Source: Tomitella fengzijianii (GTDB lineage: Bacteria; Actinomycetota; Actinomycetes; Mycobacteriales; Mycobacteriaceae). Taken from it: a DNA stretch of 64,000 bases. Position numbers and translations under genes: made by a program. Shown here in pieces: positions 20,997 through 31,176 of this stretch (its first letter is position 1; every line of letters begins with the position of its first letter). The stretch is from positions 3,097,501-3,161,500 of the forward strand of contig NZ_CP041765.1 of assembly GCF_007559025.1 (NCBI RefSeq), read 5' to 3'. The notes beneath the pieces are model-generated. The model did no database searches. It worked only from the letters and a program-made list of their open reading frames with translations, and was not told the origin of the DNA.

Positions 20997-22375
20997 TGTG
21001 CGCCCTCCTCTGCGAGGCTCTGGTCGGCGGGTTCGACGTCGGTGGCCGTCTCCGAGGAGCGCGCCACGGCAGCCGTCACGCCCGGCGACAGTTCGAACAG
21101 CTCGCGCAGCGCCTCCGCATACGACCCGCCGCCGGGGGCGGCCGCGAGCTGCTTCACCCGCACCGTCGGCGCGTGCAGAAGCTTGTCGACGACGCGGCGC
21201 ACCGTGCGCTCCACCTCCGTCTTCTCCGCATCGGTGAGGCCGGGGGCCTTGGACTCGAGCCGCAGCAACTCGCCCTGGACCACCTCCGCGGCGCGCCGCC
21301 GCAGCGCGGTCACCGTGGGCGCCACCTCCGAGGCCCGCTGCTGCCCCAGGTAGGAGGCCAGCTCGGCGGCCACCAGCTCGCGGGCGGCCTCCGCATCGGA
21401 CTCCGCGGCGCCGGCTCCCGGGTCCCGCCGCAGCGTCTCGATATCCAGCAGGTCCACTCCGGGCAGGCCGACCACCGCGGGATCGACGTCGCGGGGCAGG
21501 CCCAGGTCGCAGATCACCAGCGGCGAGTCCTCGGTACGTCGGGTCAGCGCTGTGTGCACGTCGGCCACGGTCAGCACGGCCCCGACCGAGCCGGTGCAGG
21601 TGACCACCACGTCGGCGGTGCGGATGGCGGCGGCGAGCCCGTCGAACCCGGCCGCCTGCGCGGCCACGCCCGCATCAGCCGCGGTCCCGGCCAGCCGGGC
21701 CGCGCGCTCGGCGGTGCGGTTGACCACGGTGACCTCGCCGATGCCGGCGCGGATGAGGTTGGCCACGGCCAGTCCCCCCATCGCCCCCGCGCCCAGCACC
21801 ACGGCGCGACGGCCCGCCAGGCCCTCCAGCTCGCGCGGCCCGCCGAGCAGCGACGCGGCCCGCTCCAGCGCCACCGACACCACGGACGCACCGGCGGCGT
21901 CGATGCCGGTCTCGCTGTGCACCCGCTTGCCCACCCGCAGTGCCTGCTGCGCGAGCTCGTGGACCGCGCGCCCCGCCACCTGCTGGGAGTCCGAGGCCGC
22001 GTACGCGCTGCGGATCTGGCCGAGGATCTGCTGTTCGCCCACGACCATCGAGTCCAGGCCGGCGGCCACGGTGAACAGGTGCTCCACCGCGGATTCGCTG
22101 TAGCGCACGTACAGGTGCGAGGTCAGCTCCTGCACGCTCATCCCGGAATGCTCGGCGAAGAGCCCGCTGACCTCCGCGAGACCGCCGTGGAAGGCGTCGA
22201 CCACCGCGTAGATCTCGATGCGGTTGCAGGTGGAGACCACCATCGCCTCCGCGACGTGCGGCCGCCGGACCAGCGCGTCGAGCAGTTTGGGGCGGTCCGC
22301 CTCCGACACGGCCGCGCGTTCCAGCGTGGACACCGGCGCGCTGCGGTGCGACATGCCGACCATCAGAATGCTCAT
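20993..22375 (-). CDS. hemA: Glutamyl-tRNA reductase
   Basis: 460 residues. It reduces glutamyl-tRNA to glutamate-1-semialdehyde, the first committed step of tetrapyrrole synthesis. Catalytic Cys50 lies in [13 protein letters not shown]; other family blocks are [20 protein letters not shown], the NADPH site [15 protein letters not shown] and [21 protein letters not shown] precedes the ATG by 11 bases. It heads the hemA-hemC-hemD-hemB series, with a 600-base gene-free leader region upstream. Confidence 0.95.
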   Translation of the reverse strand: MSILMVGMSHRSAPVSTLERAAVSEADRPKLLDALVRRPHVAEAMVVSTCNRIEIYAVVDAFHGGLAEVSGLFAEHSGMSVQELTSHLYVRYSESAVEHLFTVAAGLDSMVVGEQQILGQIRSAYAASDSQQVAGRAVHELAQQALRVGKRVHSETGIDAAGASVVSVALERAASLLGGPRELEGLAGRRAVVLGAGAMGGLAVANLIRAGIGEVTVVNRTAERAARLAGTAADAGVAAQAAGFDGLAAAIRTADVVVTCTGSVGAVLTVADVHTALTRRTEDSPLVICDLGLPRDVDPAVVGLPGVDLLDIETLRRDPGAGAAESDAEAARELVAAELASYLGQQRASEVAPTVTALRRRAAEVVQGELLRLESKAPGLTDAEKTEVERTVRRVVDKLLHAPTVRVKQLAAAPGGGSYAEALRELFELSPGVTAAVARSSETATDVEPADQSLAEEGAQ

Positions 22376-22975
22376 GCGGCGACCGCCTCCGCCCGCGCTG
22401 CCGACCGCCGTCGACGCCGGGCATCCCGGACGGCGGCGGACCGGCGGAGTGTGCCACTATTGGGAACACCGCGAAGGCGGCGGTGACCGGCGGCACCCCC
22501 GGATCGAATGCCCCCGGATCGAATATCGCCGAAGTCTCCGCGCCGGCCGTCTGGGCGGACCAGCGTCAGGCGGGCGAACGCTGGGCGTCGATCTGTCACG
22601 TCGCGGGCTCCTCGTGCAGCCGAAGTGAATGAGCGTCCGGGACGGGCGTGGCCGCCTGGCACGCCTGCGCGCAGCCCTCGGGCCGAGACGCAACCGCGAC
22701 GGGCCTTGACGCGGCAACGCCGTCGGCATGATCGCGCATGCGGAACGGCGCTGCCCGGACACAGCCGCATAGACGCAGCTCTGACACAGCACCCCGGTGC
22801 TTGGTTCACACCACGGTAACCTTTCGCCACCCCCGGCACAAAGTTGACGCGGCACGCCACTACACGCTACGGGAACGGCCCCCGCACCCGGGTCCGCCGC
22901 GGACCGCGCACACCCGCCGCCTACCATGCCCCAGCGGCTCCCCACTGCTCCCGCGGCCCGCCCGGCGCGCCCGCC
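22376..22975. other. Gene-free region upstream of hemA
   Basis: 600 bases with no convincing coding sequence on either strand; open frames here are Arg/Pro-rich and have no ribosome sites or family similarity. It must contain the hemA promoter. The most AT-rich patch, around 22795-22870, is the likeliest position, but no consensus promoter or riboswitch could be assigned. Confidence 0.5.
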
Positions 22976-23248
22976 TCAGCCGGCCAGGTCGGCCCGCAGG
23001 CGCTCCACGTCCACCTCCCAATAGCTGTGCTCGCGCCCGTCCAGCAGCACCACCGGGAGCCGGTCCCCGAACTCCGCCCGCAGCTCCGGCCGTTCCGCCG
23101 CCGCGGCATCCACGTCCACCGCCGACGCGGTGATTCCGAACTCTTTGCACACCAAGTCAAGTCGTGCCCACGCCTGGTCGCAGCCGCCGCAGCCCTCACG
23201 CGTCAGGAGCGTGACCTCCCGGCCGCCGCCGGCCGCTCCGCCGTCCAT
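22976..23248 (-). CDS. Glutaredoxin-like protein (DUF836 family)
   Basis: 90 residues. Thioredoxin-fold start [20 protein letters not shown] with a CGGC redox motif, then [22 protein letters not shown]. It matches the small glutaredoxin-like protein Rv0508 next to hemA in M. tuberculosis. The ATG at 23248 is preceded by GGGAGCGGGG. Substrate unknown. Confidence 0.8.
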   Translation of the reverse strand: MDGGAAGGGREVTLLTREGCGGCDQAWARLDLVCKEFGITASAVDVDAAAAERPELRAEFGDRLPVVLLDGREHSYWEVDVERLRADLAG

Positions 23249-23654
23249 CCCCGCTCCCGTTCCCGCAGTGTCCACAGCCGCGCACCTTCCTCCCGCATCG
23301 CCCGCCCGCCGCACTGCCGGGCGGGCCCCAGTCAACCACCCGCCAGTCCGCGCACGCCGTCCGTCGCCCCCCGCCGGCACCGCGCCGGGGCGCGACCTCG
23401 ACCGCACGGCGACGGACCGGCGACGGACCGGCGCCGGTCGCGGCGCCGGAGATCATTGTCACAGCACCCGCGGCCGCGCGGTGGTGCAGGGAACGGCAGG
23501 CGGCACGCGTCCGCGCCGCACGCGTGCCGCGGCCCCGCTCCCCCGGGCCGACGGTTACTGTTGTGGTGACCGTTCAGGTCCACGGTCCGCTGCGGGTCGC
23601 GGGCCGCGACCGCCCCGAGCGGCCATCAGGTTTCAGGCGGATCAGGAGGATGCG
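23249..23654. promoter_or_regulatory. Divergent intergenic region, glutaredoxin-like gene / serB-like gene
   Basis: 406 bases without a convincing gene. An imperfect inverted repeat (CGGTTAC at 23552-23558, GTGACCG at 23566-23572) overlaps a TANNNT-like TACTGT at 23556-23561, about 95 bases before the serB-like start, and may mark its promoter and an operator. Confidence 0.35.
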
Positions 23655-24665
23655 GTGCCAGACCACCGGGAGCAGCCGGACCCGCAGGATTCCTCCGTCC
23701 GGCGCCGCCTCGCCCGCCTCAGCGCCCGCAACCCGCTGGGGCCGAGCCTGGGCGAGCTGCTCCAGAACCTCGCGGGCGAGGCCAGCGCCGACGCCGCGCA
23801 CGCGCAGCTGGAGGCCGAGGCCACCGGAGAACGTGCGTCCGGACAAGCGGCGGAGGGGGCCGAGGGCGGGCCGCCGCAACCGCCGGCGCCGCGGGACCTC
23901 ACCGCCGCCGCCTTCTTCGACGTGGACAACACCATCGTCCAGGGCGCCTCGATCATCCACTTCGCTCGCGGGCTCGCGTCCCGCAACTACATCGAACTGT
24001 CCGACATGGCCCAGTTCGGCTGGCAGCAGATCAAGTTCCGGGTCAGCGGCAAAGAGAACAGCGACGACGTGGCCAGCGGCAAGGAGAAGGCCCTCACGTT
24101 CATCGCGGGGCGCGAGACCGCGGAGTTCACCCGGCTGGGCGAGGAGATCTACGACGAGATCCTCGCCGACAAGGTCTGGGCGGGCACGCTCGCCCTGGCC
24201 CGGCAGCACATCGACACGGGCCAGCAGGTGTGGCTGGTCACCGCGACGCCGCAGGACCTGGCGCAGGTGATCGCCAAACGCCTGGGGCTCACCGGCGCGC
24301 TCGGCACCGTGGTCGAAAGCGAGGACGGCAGGTTCACCGGCCGCTTGGTGGGCGACATCCTGCACGGCCCCGGCAAGGCGCACGCGGTGCGGGCCCTGGC
24401 CGTGCGCGAGGGGCTCGACCTCAAGCGCTGCACCGCGTACTCGGACAGCCACAACGACGTCCCCATGCTCACCGCGGTCGGCACGGCCGTCGCCGTCAAC
24501 CCCGACGCCGACCTGCGCGAACTCGCCCGCAACCGCGGTTGGGAGATCCACGATTTCCGCACCGGCCGCAAGGCGGCGAAGATCGGCGTGCCCACGGCGC
24601 TCGCGCTCGGGGCCATCGGCGGCGCGGCCGCGACCGTGCTGGGGCGCCGCGAACAGTCGGCCTGA
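23655..24665 (+). CDS. serB: HAD-IB family phosphatase, SerB-like, with C-terminal hydrophobic segment
   Basis: 336 residues from a GTG with AGGAGG 6 bases upstream. HAD motif I is [15 protein letters not shown], motif [11 protein letters not shown], and motif [25 protein letters not shown]. The last ~30 residues contain a hydrophobic stretch ([20 protein letters not shown]), so it may be membrane-associated. It corresponds by position to M. tuberculosis serB (Rv0505c). True phosphoserine phosphatase activity is not proven for this branch, so the symbol is provisional. Confidence 0.75.
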   Translation: MPDHREQPDPQDSSVRRRLARLSARNPLGPSLGELLQNLAGEASADAAHAQLEAEATGERASGQAAEGAEGGPPQPPAPRDLTAAAFFDVDNTIVQGASIIHFARGLASRNYIELSDMAQFGWQQIKFRVSGKENSDDVASGKEKALTFIAGRETAEFTRLGEEIYDEILADKVWAGTLALARQHIDTGQQVWLVTATPQDLAQVIAKRLGLTGALGTVVESEDGRFTGRLVGDILHGPGKAHAVRALAVREGLDLKRCTAYSDSHNDVPMLTAVGTAVAVNPDADLRELARNRGWEIHDFRTGRKAAKIGVPTALALGAIGGAAATVLGRREQSA

Positions 24666-24706
24666 GCCCCGGCGGAGGCCGAGCCGGGGGGCGGTCGCCC
24701 GCGCAG

Positions 24707-25726
24707 TCAGCCGAAGAAGACGTTGCGGCGGCTCGCGAGCAGCGTGTAGAGCGTCTGCTGGATGCGCTCGCGGACCTGATCGGTGAGGTCGAACGTGACC
24801 ATCGGATCCTCGGCGGACTGCGCGTCGTAGCCGTCCGTGGCGATGGGCTCGCCGAAGGCGATGTGCCATTTGGACGGCAGCGGGACGGCGCCGAGCGGAC
24901 CCAGCAGCGGGAACAGCGGCGTGATCGGGAAGTACGGCAGCCCCAGCAGCCGCGCGAGCGGCTTGACATCGGCGATCTTCGGGTAGATCTCCTCGGAACC
25001 GACGATCGACACCGGAATGATCGGCGCGCCGGTGCGCAGCGCCGAGGTCACGAATCCGCCCCGGCCGAAACGCTGCAGCTTGTAGCGGTCCGAGAACGGC
25101 TTGCCGACGCCCTTGAAGCCTTCGGGGAACACGGTGACCAGCGCCCCCTCGCGCAGCAGGCCGTCCGCGTCCGGATGGCAGGCGAGAGTGTGCCCGGCCT
25201 TGCGGGAGAACGATCCCAGCAGCGGCGACTGGAAAACGAGGTCGGCCGCGAGCATGCGGGTGGGACGGTGCTGCGGATGATGGTCGTGCACCGCCACCGA
25301 GAGCATCAGCCCGTCCACCGGCAGCGTGCCGGCGTGGTTGGCCACCAGCAGCGCGGCGCCGTCCGCCGGCAGGTTCTCCACCCCCGACACCTCCACCCGG
25401 AACCACTTCTCGAACACGGGGCGCAGGGCGGGCAGGATCACCGACGAGTTCAGGTGCGGGTCGAAGCCGTAGTCGTCCACCTCGTAGTCGCCGGTCACCC
25501 GCCGGCGCAGGAACGCCAGGACGTCGGCCAGGTGGTCGACCAACGCCGAATGGTCGGCCTGGCCCGCCGTCCCGCCGGCGTGCAGCTGATGCACCGCCGG
25601 AAGGATCCCGGGCTCCTGCACTCCGCCCGGGCATTCCCTCGACGCGCCCCGTGCCACATCGCCGCGCCCCTCACCGCGCAGCGGAATGACCTTGGCCACC
25701 GCCGAATCGTCCACCTCGACTCCCAT
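24707..25726 (-). CDS. PlsC-type 1-acylglycerol-3-phosphate acyltransferase-like protein
   Basis: 339 residues. The acyltransferase motif VANHAGTLPVDGLML corresponds to NHxxxxD, followed by TVFPEGFKGVGKPFSDRYKL and APIIPVSIVGSEEIYPKIA. It matches Rv0502 in position and layout. A charged N-terminal ~90 residues precede the catalytic domain. The ATG at 25726 has a GGAGCGGAG site. Likely acts on phospholipid or another lipid acceptor at the inner membrane. Confidence 0.8.
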   Translation of the reverse strand: MGVEVDDSAVAKVIPLRGEGRGDVARGASRECPGGVQEPGILPAVHQLHAGGTAGQADHSALVDHLADVLAFLRRRVTGDYEVDDYGFDPHLNSSVILPALRPVFEKWFRVEVSGVENLPADGAALLVANHAGTLPVDGLMLSVAVHDHHPQHRPTRMLAADLVFQSPLLGSFSRKAGHTLACHPDADGLLREGALVTVFPEGFKGVGKPFSDRYKLQRFGRGGFVTSALRTGAPIIPVSIVGSEEIYPKIADVKPLARLLGLPYFPITPLFPLLGPLGAVPLPSKWHIAFGEPIATDGYDAQSAEDPMVTFDLTDQVRERIQQTLYTLLASRRNVFFG

Positions 25727-25880
25727 CGTCTCCGCTCCCGGCCTCAGGGCCGGTCGCGCTCCCTCTCGCGTGCGCCCCCGCGCACCGTGTCCACGTTGCC
25801 ACACCGCATCCCCGCACCATGCGGCGCACAACACCTTTCGGCGGCCCGGCGAAAACCCCTTCCACACCGGGCCACCGCTC

Positions 25881-26942
25881 TCACACCGGCAGCCGCCGAG
25901 CCAGCGCCGTCAGCCGCTGCTCCCAACCACGCACCATCACCGGGTCTATCACCGGGTCCAGCGACCTGCCGCGGACGAAGTCGTCGAACGCGTCCATCGT
26001 GGACCAGCGCGGCTCGAACCCGAGATCGGCGCGCATCCGCGTCGTATCCAGCACCACGCCCTGGCTCAGGAACCCCAGCTCCTCGTGCGAATAGTCCACC
26101 ACCCGCGCGGCCCGCAGCGCGGAGCCCACCACCCCCAGGATCGGCGACGGCAGCGGGATGCCCAGCCGGCCCGCCCGCCGAGTCGCTTGGGCGCCGGACA
26201 TCGTGCCGCCGCCGGCGATGTTGAACGTGCCGTGCGCGGGGGCCGTGACCGCGTGCTCCAGCGCCCCCAGCGCGTCCTCCTCGTGCAGCAGCTGGATGCG
26301 CGGGTCGTACCCGAGCACGTTGGGCACCAGCACGGCCCCGAAGTAGCGGCTGAGCTCGGTGTCCATCCGCACGCCGATGAGCGGCGCGAAACGCAGGATG
26401 CTCACCTGCAGGTCCGACCGGCGGCGCCCCGCTCCCCGCGCGTACGACTCGATCTCCACGCTGTCCCGGGAGAACCCGCCGCGCGGGGGGTTCTTCGGCG
26501 CCATCTCCTCGCCGAAGCGCGCCGGATTGCGGGGGCTGTAGCCGTAGACGGCCGAGGTCGACCGGACCACGAGCCGCCGCATCGTGGGCGCCTTCTGGCA
26601 TGCGGCGAACAGGTGCAGCGCGCCGATGACGTTCATGTCCTTCATCACCGCGCGGCCGCCGGCCTCTCCCGGCCGCGAGTAGACGTCCGTGTGAACGACG
26701 GTGTCGATCTCCGCGCCGCGGATGATCTTGCCGATCATCGGATTGCGGATGTCCGCGCGCACGAACTCCGCACGCCCCAACCGCCGCAGCATGTTCTTGC
26801 TGGGCGCCAGGCAGTCGACGGCGACGACGCGCTCGACAGACGGGTGCGCTGCCAGCATGGCCGCGAGGGAACCGCCGAGAAAACGGCTGGCTCCCGTCAC
26901 GAGGACCGCCCTGGGCTCGCGCGGCACGTCGGATTCGCTCAT
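25881..26942 (-). CDS. NAD-dependent epimerase/dehydratase (extended SDR)
   Basis: 353 residues. The Rossmann start is VLVTGASRFLGGSLAAMLAA; the catalytic region includes STSAVYGYSPRNPARF. It matches Rv0501 (galE2) in M. tuberculosis and is again next to the Rv0502-type acyltransferase. The substrate is unknown, so a galE name is not justified. It has no Shine-Dalgarno, but TAGTCT lies 7 bases before the ATG, suggesting a leaderless mRNA. Confidence 0.8.
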   Translation of the reverse strand: MSESDVPREPRAVLVTGASRFLGGSLAAMLAAHPSVERVVAVDCLAPSKNMLRRLGRAEFVRADIRNPMIGKIIRGAEIDTVVHTDVYSRPGEAGGRAVMKDMNVIGALHLFAACQKAPTMRRLVVRSTSAVYGYSPRNPARFGEEMAPKNPPRGGFSRDSVEIESYARGAGRRRSDLQVSILRFAPLIGVRMDTELSRYFGAVLVPNVLGYDPRIQLLHEEDALGALEHAVTAPAHGTFNIAGGGTMSGAQATRRAGRLGIPLPSPILGVVGSALRAARVVDYSHEELGFLSQGVVLDTTRMRADLGFEPRWSTMDAFDDFVRGRSLDPVIDPVMVRGWEQRLTALARRLPV

Positions 26943-26949
26943 CGCCTAC

Positions 26950-26955
26950 AGACTA
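26950..26955 (-). promoter_or_regulatory. -10 element of a leaderless epimerase transcript
   Basis: On the minus strand TAGTCT is followed by 7 bases and then the ATG at 26942. This places the transcription start at or within a base or two of the start codon, and there is no ribosome site. Confidence 0.5.
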
Positions 26956-27180
26956 GCCGTCGGGGGGCGACGGCGGCCATATCCCGCCCGGTACCGGACT
27001 TCCGTCACACCGCACGCCCCGGACGCCCGGACGCCGGCGGACACGCAGGGCACAGCGAAAGCTCCGCCCGCCGGCTCGGAAACGACCGGCGGCCCGGCCC
27101 ACGATGGTGGACCGGGCCGCCGGAGCAGCGCGCGGCTGTCGATTCGCGACCGGAGCAGAACTAGTGCCGGTACGCGCAGA

Positions 27181-27282
27181 TCACTTGCCGAGTTTGCGAC
27201 GCTGCACCCGAGTGCGGCGAAGCAGCTTGCGGTGCTTCTTCTTCGACATGCGCTTGCGGCGCTTCTTGATCACTGAACCCAT
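27181..27282 (-). CDS. Small ribosomal protein bS22 (AURKAIP1/COX24 domain)
   Basis: 33 residues: [20 protein letters not shown], then [13 protein letters not shown]. As remembered, this is identical to the tiny actinobacterial 30S protein bS22 (Rv0500B). It is too short for most gene callers. GAGGA lies 9 bases upstream of the ATG. The gene order bS22-BldC-like-proC is conserved in mycobacteria. Confidence 0.95.
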
Positions 27283-27643
27283 ACCGGGAATCCTCACTGC
27301 CTAGTACCTGGGGACCCGCACCGGTGCGGTGACCCTCGTGCACGAATCCATCGATCGGACCCCGTGCTGCCGTGTCCGCGCGGTGCGCCGGGCGCAGAGC
27401 GCGGCGAGCACGATTTCCGGCGTCCTGCACCGGTGCACCGATCGCTCGGTGGCGCACCGGCCCCGTGCGGCACCCGGCCACACGCGACGCCCGCCGACAG
27501 CAGCCGAGGAAACCTCTCCACGGCACGACAATCGACAATGCTACCGCCGCCCGGCCGGGCCCTCGAACCGAGGTGCCGAAGGGCACCGGAACGCGGCGGC
27601 GAGCACCCGGGCACCCGCCTTCCCGGCGCCGGGCGCGTCCGTC
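27283..27643. other. Gene-free spacer with two GCACCGGTGC palindromes
   Basis: 361 bases between the BldC-like gene and bS22. No gene seen. It contains CCGCACCGGTGCGG at 27316-27329 and TGCACCGGTGCA at 27426-27437, perfect palindromes sharing the 10-base core GCACCGGTGC, 109 bases apart. They could be binding sites for a dimeric regulator; nothing assigns them. Confidence 0.5.
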
Positions 27644-27907
27644 CTAGCCGACGTCGAAGTACGACGACTGGAGATACTCGTGCACCGCCTTGGCCGGCAC
27701 CCGGAACGAGCGCCCCACCCGCACCGACGGCAGTTCACCGCCGTGCAGGAGCCGATACACGGTCATCTTGGACACGCGCATCATCGTCGCCACCTCGGCG
27801 ACGGTCAGGAAATTGGTGCCCGCCAGCGACGCCGGTTCTCCGGCGTTCGAGGAGCTCTGCGACGCAGACTTCGCTCCTCCTGCGGGCGGCTTGTCAGATG
27901 ACGCCAT
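27644..27907 (-). CDS. BldC-like MerR-type/excisionase-family DNA-binding protein
   Basis: 87 residues. A Ser/Ala-rich N-terminus is followed by an HTH_17 domain (FLTVAEVATMMRVSKMTVYR, then LLHGGELPSVRVGRSFRVP). It corresponds to Rv0500A and to the BldC family of actinobacterial regulators. The ATG at 27907 has GGAGG 9 bases upstream. It lies between proC and bS22. Confidence 0.85.
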   Translation of the reverse strand: MASSDKPPAGGAKSASQSSSNAGEPASLAGTNFLTVAEVATMMRVSKMTVYRLLHGGELPSVRVGRSFRVPAKAVHEYLQSSYFDVG

Positions 27908-28115
27908 TGGTTCACATCCTCCGGCACGCGTCGCGCCGCCGGCTTCCCCTCCGGCGGACCTGACACGCACGTGCTACCACGCAGCCTAACGGTAATCATG
28001 GTGTCGTTGCGACGCGTGTGACGAATCCTCGGTGAATGCCCTGCTCGGCGCGGTAACGCGAAGATCACGATGCGGCGACTGCGCGGCCTCGGCCGGCCAC
28101 GGGCGTCGCGCCGGA

Positions 28116-28943
28116 TCAGGCGCCGTCCTCCTTCACCGCGCCCATCGCGGCCGAGCGGTCCCGCACCATTGCCATCGCCTCGAAGAACGCCGAACGCAGG
28201 CCGTCCTTCTCGAACTGCCGGATCGCCGCCGCGGTGGTGCCCCCCGGCGACATGACGGCGGCGCGCAGCTCGGTGGCCGTCTCCCCGGACTCGGACAGCA
28301 TCGCGCCCGCACCCACGAGCGTCTGGATGGCCAGGTCGCGCGCGACGGGCCGGGTGAGCCCCAGCGCCACCCCCGAGTCCACCATGGCCTCGATCGCCAG
28401 GAAGAAGTACGCAGGCCCCGAGCCGGACACCGCGGTCACCGCGTCCATCGACGACTCCTTGACCCGGCGGACCATGCCGACGGCCCCCATCATCTCCTCG
28501 ACGAGGTCCATGTGCACCGCCGTGGCATGCCGCCCCGGCGTGATGGCGCTGGCGCCCTGCCCCACGAGCATCGGAGTGTTGGGCATCACGCGGACCACCG
28601 CGGTGCCGGCGGGCAGGAGCTGCTCGAAGCGCGCCGTGGTGGTGCCGGCCGCGAGCGACACGATCAGCTGGTCGTCGTCGCTGGTCTCCTGGTACTCGGC
28701 GACCTCGGTGAGGACCGATTCCACGTCGTTGGGCTTGACCGCGACGACGAGCACCGCGGCGCCCTCCGCGGCGTCCGCAATGCTCTGGGTGACGCGGATG
28801 CCGTACTCCGAGGCGAGCTCCCGGCCGCGGGCCTCGAACCGCTCCGTGACCACCAGGTCACGCGCCTGCCTTCCACTGGCCAGCAGACCCGACACCAGTG
28901 CTTCACCGATCCGGCCACCGCCCACCACAGCAATTCTCGTCAT
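28116..28943 (-). CDS. proC: Pyrroline-5-carboxylate reductase
   Basis: 275 residues. The last step of proline synthesis. NAD(P)-binding start RIAVVGGGRIGEALVSGLL, then VVRVMPNTPMLVGQGASAI and the C-terminal signature region [20 protein letters not shown]. The ATG at 28943 is used because it immediately precedes the Rossmann strand and has GAGGGC upstream. Position equals Rv0500. Confidence 0.93.
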   Translation of the reverse strand: MTRIAVVGGGRIGEALVSGLLASGRQARDLVVTERFEARGRELASEYGIRVTQSIADAAEGAAVLVVAVKPNDVESVLTEVAEYQETSDDDQLIVSLAAGTTTARFEQLLPAGTAVVRVMPNTPMLVGQGASAITPGRHATAVHMDLVEEMMGAVGMVRRVKESSMDAVTAVSGSGPAYFFLAIEAMVDSGVALGLTRPVARDLAIQTLVGAGAMLSESGETATELRAAVMSPGGTTAAAIRQFEKDGLRSAFFEAMAMVRDRSAAMGAVKEDGA

Positions 28944-29018
28944 GCCCTCAGCCTGCCACGCGGGCAGCGGATCCACGCGCCCGCGCCCCCTTCCGGCGTC
29001 GCCGGCATCCGGACCGGG

Positions 29019-29879
29019 TCAGTCCGCGCGCTGCGGGCGCGCCAGGTGCGTACGGGCGAAGGCCAGCGAGTCCGCCAGCACGGCCGCACGCTCGTCCCGG
29101 GTGCGCACTGTCTGGGTGTTGATCTCCAGCACCACCTGGCCGGCGAAGCGCCGGGCCGCGAGCCGCCGGCACAGCTCCACGCAGGGCTGATCACCGGCGC
29201 CGGGGGGAAGGTGCTCGTCCGTGTACGCGCCGCGACCGTCGGCCAGGTGCACGTGCGCCAGCCCGTCGCCCATCCGCTCCGCCAGTTCCAGCGCGTCCAT
29301 GCCCGCGGTCGCCGTGTGCGACAGGTCCAGGGTGAAATGCCGGTGATCGACCGCCGTCGGGTCGTGCCCGGGCGCGAACGCCGAGACGGCGGCGCCCGCA
29401 CCCCCGCGCTTGCGGAGCCGCTGGATCGACCCCTCCTTGTTGCTCATGAATCGGTCCGCGCGGAACGGATACATGTTCTCCACCGCGACGACGACGCCAT
29501 GCGTGTCCTCCAGCCGGTCCACCTGCGCGGCGAAGCCCCGGGCGTAGGCGCGCTGCCAGCGGAACGGCGGGTGCACCACCACGGTCGTCGCCCCCACCTG
29601 GCGGGCCACCTGCACCGCCCGGTCCAGGCGCGGGATCGGGTCCGAGCCCCACACCCGCTGCGAGATCAGCAGGCACGGCGCGTGCAACGCGAGCACCGGG
29701 ACCTGGTAGCGGTCGATCAGCTCCGAGACCGCGTACGGGTCCTGGCTGGCGGCCTCCGCCCACACCATGAGCTCGAGGCCGTCGAAACCCAGCTGCGAGG
29801 CGTACTGGAACGCGCTCTCCGTGGTCTGCGGGTACACCGACGCCGTCGACAGCCCCACCGGTATTCCCCTGGCCTTCAC
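29019..29879 (-). CDS. TIM-barrel sugar phosphate isomerase/epimerase-like protein
   Basis: 286 residues. AP-endonuclease-2-like TIM barrel: GLSTASVYPQTTESAFQYAS, VLALHAPCLL, TTVVVHPPFRWQRAYARGFA, VAVENMYPF, TLDLSHTATAG, HVHLADGRG. Metal-binding His/Glu/Asp residues are in the expected strands. It corresponds to Rv0498. Substrate unknown. The GTG start is preceded by GAGGGGGG. Confidence 0.75.
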   Translation of the reverse strand: MKARGIPVGLSTASVYPQTTESAFQYASQLGFDGLELMVWAEAASQDPYAVSELIDRYQVPVLALHAPCLLISQRVWGSDPIPRLDRAVQVARQVGATTVVVHPPFRWQRAYARGFAAQVDRLEDTHGVVVAVENMYPFRADRFMSNKEGSIQRLRKRGGAGAAVSAFAPGHDPTAVDHRHFTLDLSHTATAGMDALELAERMGDGLAHVHLADGRGAYTDEHLPPGAGDQPCVELCRRLAARRFAGQVVLEINTQTVRTRDERAAVLADSLAFARTHLARPQRAD

Positions 29880-29930
29880 CGCCGGGCCCCCCTCATCGAC
29901 TCCTCCTCGTGCCGCCGCAGCCGGCCCCTC

Positions 29931-29988
29931 CGTTCGGTGGACATCTGGTCGGAATCTCGGCGAAAAACGACCGAATGTCCACCGAACG
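29931..29988. terminator. Long imperfect hairpin between two minus-strand genes
   Basis: Arms of 21 bases with two mismatches (outer 14 bases perfect, CGTTCGGTGGACAT and its complement) surround a 16-base loop. It lies 24 bases after the stop of the acidic membrane protein, so it may end that transcript. There is no T-run. Its sequence also resembles a mobile palindrome. Confidence 0.5.
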
Positions 29989-30012
29989 CGGGGCGGGACG
30001 CGGCGGCCCGGG

Positions 30013-31176
30013 TCATTGCGTGCTCAGCACGAACGCGAGCGGGCCCAACGTCACCACCACGCCCACCACCATCGCGAGCAGGAGGCTGATGATGTCGTCC
30101 GTCTTGCGCAGGATGCGGACGACGGCCACGAGTCCCAGGATCACGAGCACCGCCAGGACCAGGGCCACATAGGGCAGCGAATCCCACAGCTTCTCGAATC
30201 CCTTGAACACCGCGGCGCCCACCGCGACGCCGACGATCACCTGCAGGGCCAGGCCGGCCCACTGGCGCACCGCGCCGCGCCCCTCGGCCGGCTTCCCTGC
30301 GGCGTCCGTGTCCGCCGTGTCGGGGTCGTCCGCTGCGGCAGGTTCCGCGCCGGCGGCCTGCGGGACGGCCGGCTCCGCATCGGCGTCGTCCGCGAGGGGC
30401 TCGGCGACCGGGATCACCGCGGTCGCGGCCGGCCCCGGTTCGCCGCTGATCGACGCGATGGGTGCGTCGCTGCGGGCGAGCATCTCCGCGACCGTCGGCG
30501 TGCCACCGGTGGACACCGGAGCGCTCTCCGGCCCGGCCGGCTCGTCGCCGGCGGCTTCCGACTCGGACTCCGTCGCTTCGAAGGCCCCAGTCTCGAAGGC
30601 CGCCGATTCGAAGGCCGCCGTGGCACTGTCGGCGGAGTCAGGGTCCGCGCCGTCGGTGTCGTCGGCCTCAGCGGTGTCGTCGGCCTCAGCGGTGTCGTCG
30701 GCCTCAGTGGTGTCGTCGGCGGCTTCGGCATCGGTGACCACCGCGTCGGCGGTGTCGGCATCAGCCGACTCCGCGTGCTCCTGCGCCTCGCGGTCGCCCT
30801 CCACGGCCGCGTCTTCCACAGCCGGTTCGTCCAATGCTTCGTCTTCGACGGCCGCGTCTTCCTCGACCGCCTCCGGCTCCTGCACCGGCCCGGCCGTCGT
30901 GGCATCCGCATCATCGGCGGCCGTCGAATCGGCGGCACCCGGGTCCGCGGCGGGGACGGCCTCGTCACGCGCCGCCTGGCGGTCGCGGTCGATGCGGTCC
31001 TCCGCGACCGGCTCACGGATCACCGGGATCTCGCCGGTCAGCTCGGCAACGGAGATCCCGCCCGTGCGCTCGCCGCGGTGGTGCCGGCGTGACCGCCCAC
31101 CGCTGTTGGAACCGTTGCGGGCGAGCAGCTCGGCAACAGTCACCGGCCGACTGTTCGACTCCGGCAGTTCGCTCAT
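30013..31176 (-). CDS. Acidic repeat-rich membrane protein (Rv0497-type)
   Basis: 387 residues. An N-terminal conserved patch ([12 protein letters not shown] ... [20 protein letters not shown]) is followed by a long Asp/Glu/Ala-rich, probably disordered region (residues ~65-280) that includes EADDTA tandem units. A second copy of the motif, [18 protein letters not shown], lies inside it. The C-terminus has three to four membrane helices. It corresponds to Rv0497 but is longer through the acidic region. It overlaps the ppx stop by 4 bases. Confidence 0.75.
   Translation of the reverse strand: MSELPESNSRPVTVAELLARNGSNSGGRSRRHHRGERTGGISVAELTGEIPVIREPVAEDRIDRDRQAARDEAVPAADPGAADSTAADDADATTAGPVQEPEAVEEDAAVEDEALDEPAVEDAAVEGDREAQEHAESADADTADAVVTDAEAADDTTEADDTAEADDTAEADDTDGADPDSADSATAAFESAAFETGAFEATESESEAAGDEPAGPESAPVSTGGTPTVAEMLARSDAPIASISGEPGPAATAVIPVAEPLADDADAEPAVPQAAGAEPAAADDPDTADTDAAGKPAEGRGAVRQWAGLALQVIVGVAVGAAVFKGFEKLWDSLPYVALVLAVLVILGLVAVVRILRKTDDIISLLLAMVVGVVVTLGPLAFVLSTQ

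Noticed and set aside
22790-22860. Rex operator upstream of hemA
   Set aside because: Only a half-site (TGTGAA) is present; the second arm does not match and no rex gene is adjacent.
22457-22945. Small coding genes upstream of hemA
   Set aside because: All frames are Arg/Ala-rich with no ribosome site, and they contradict each other on both strands.
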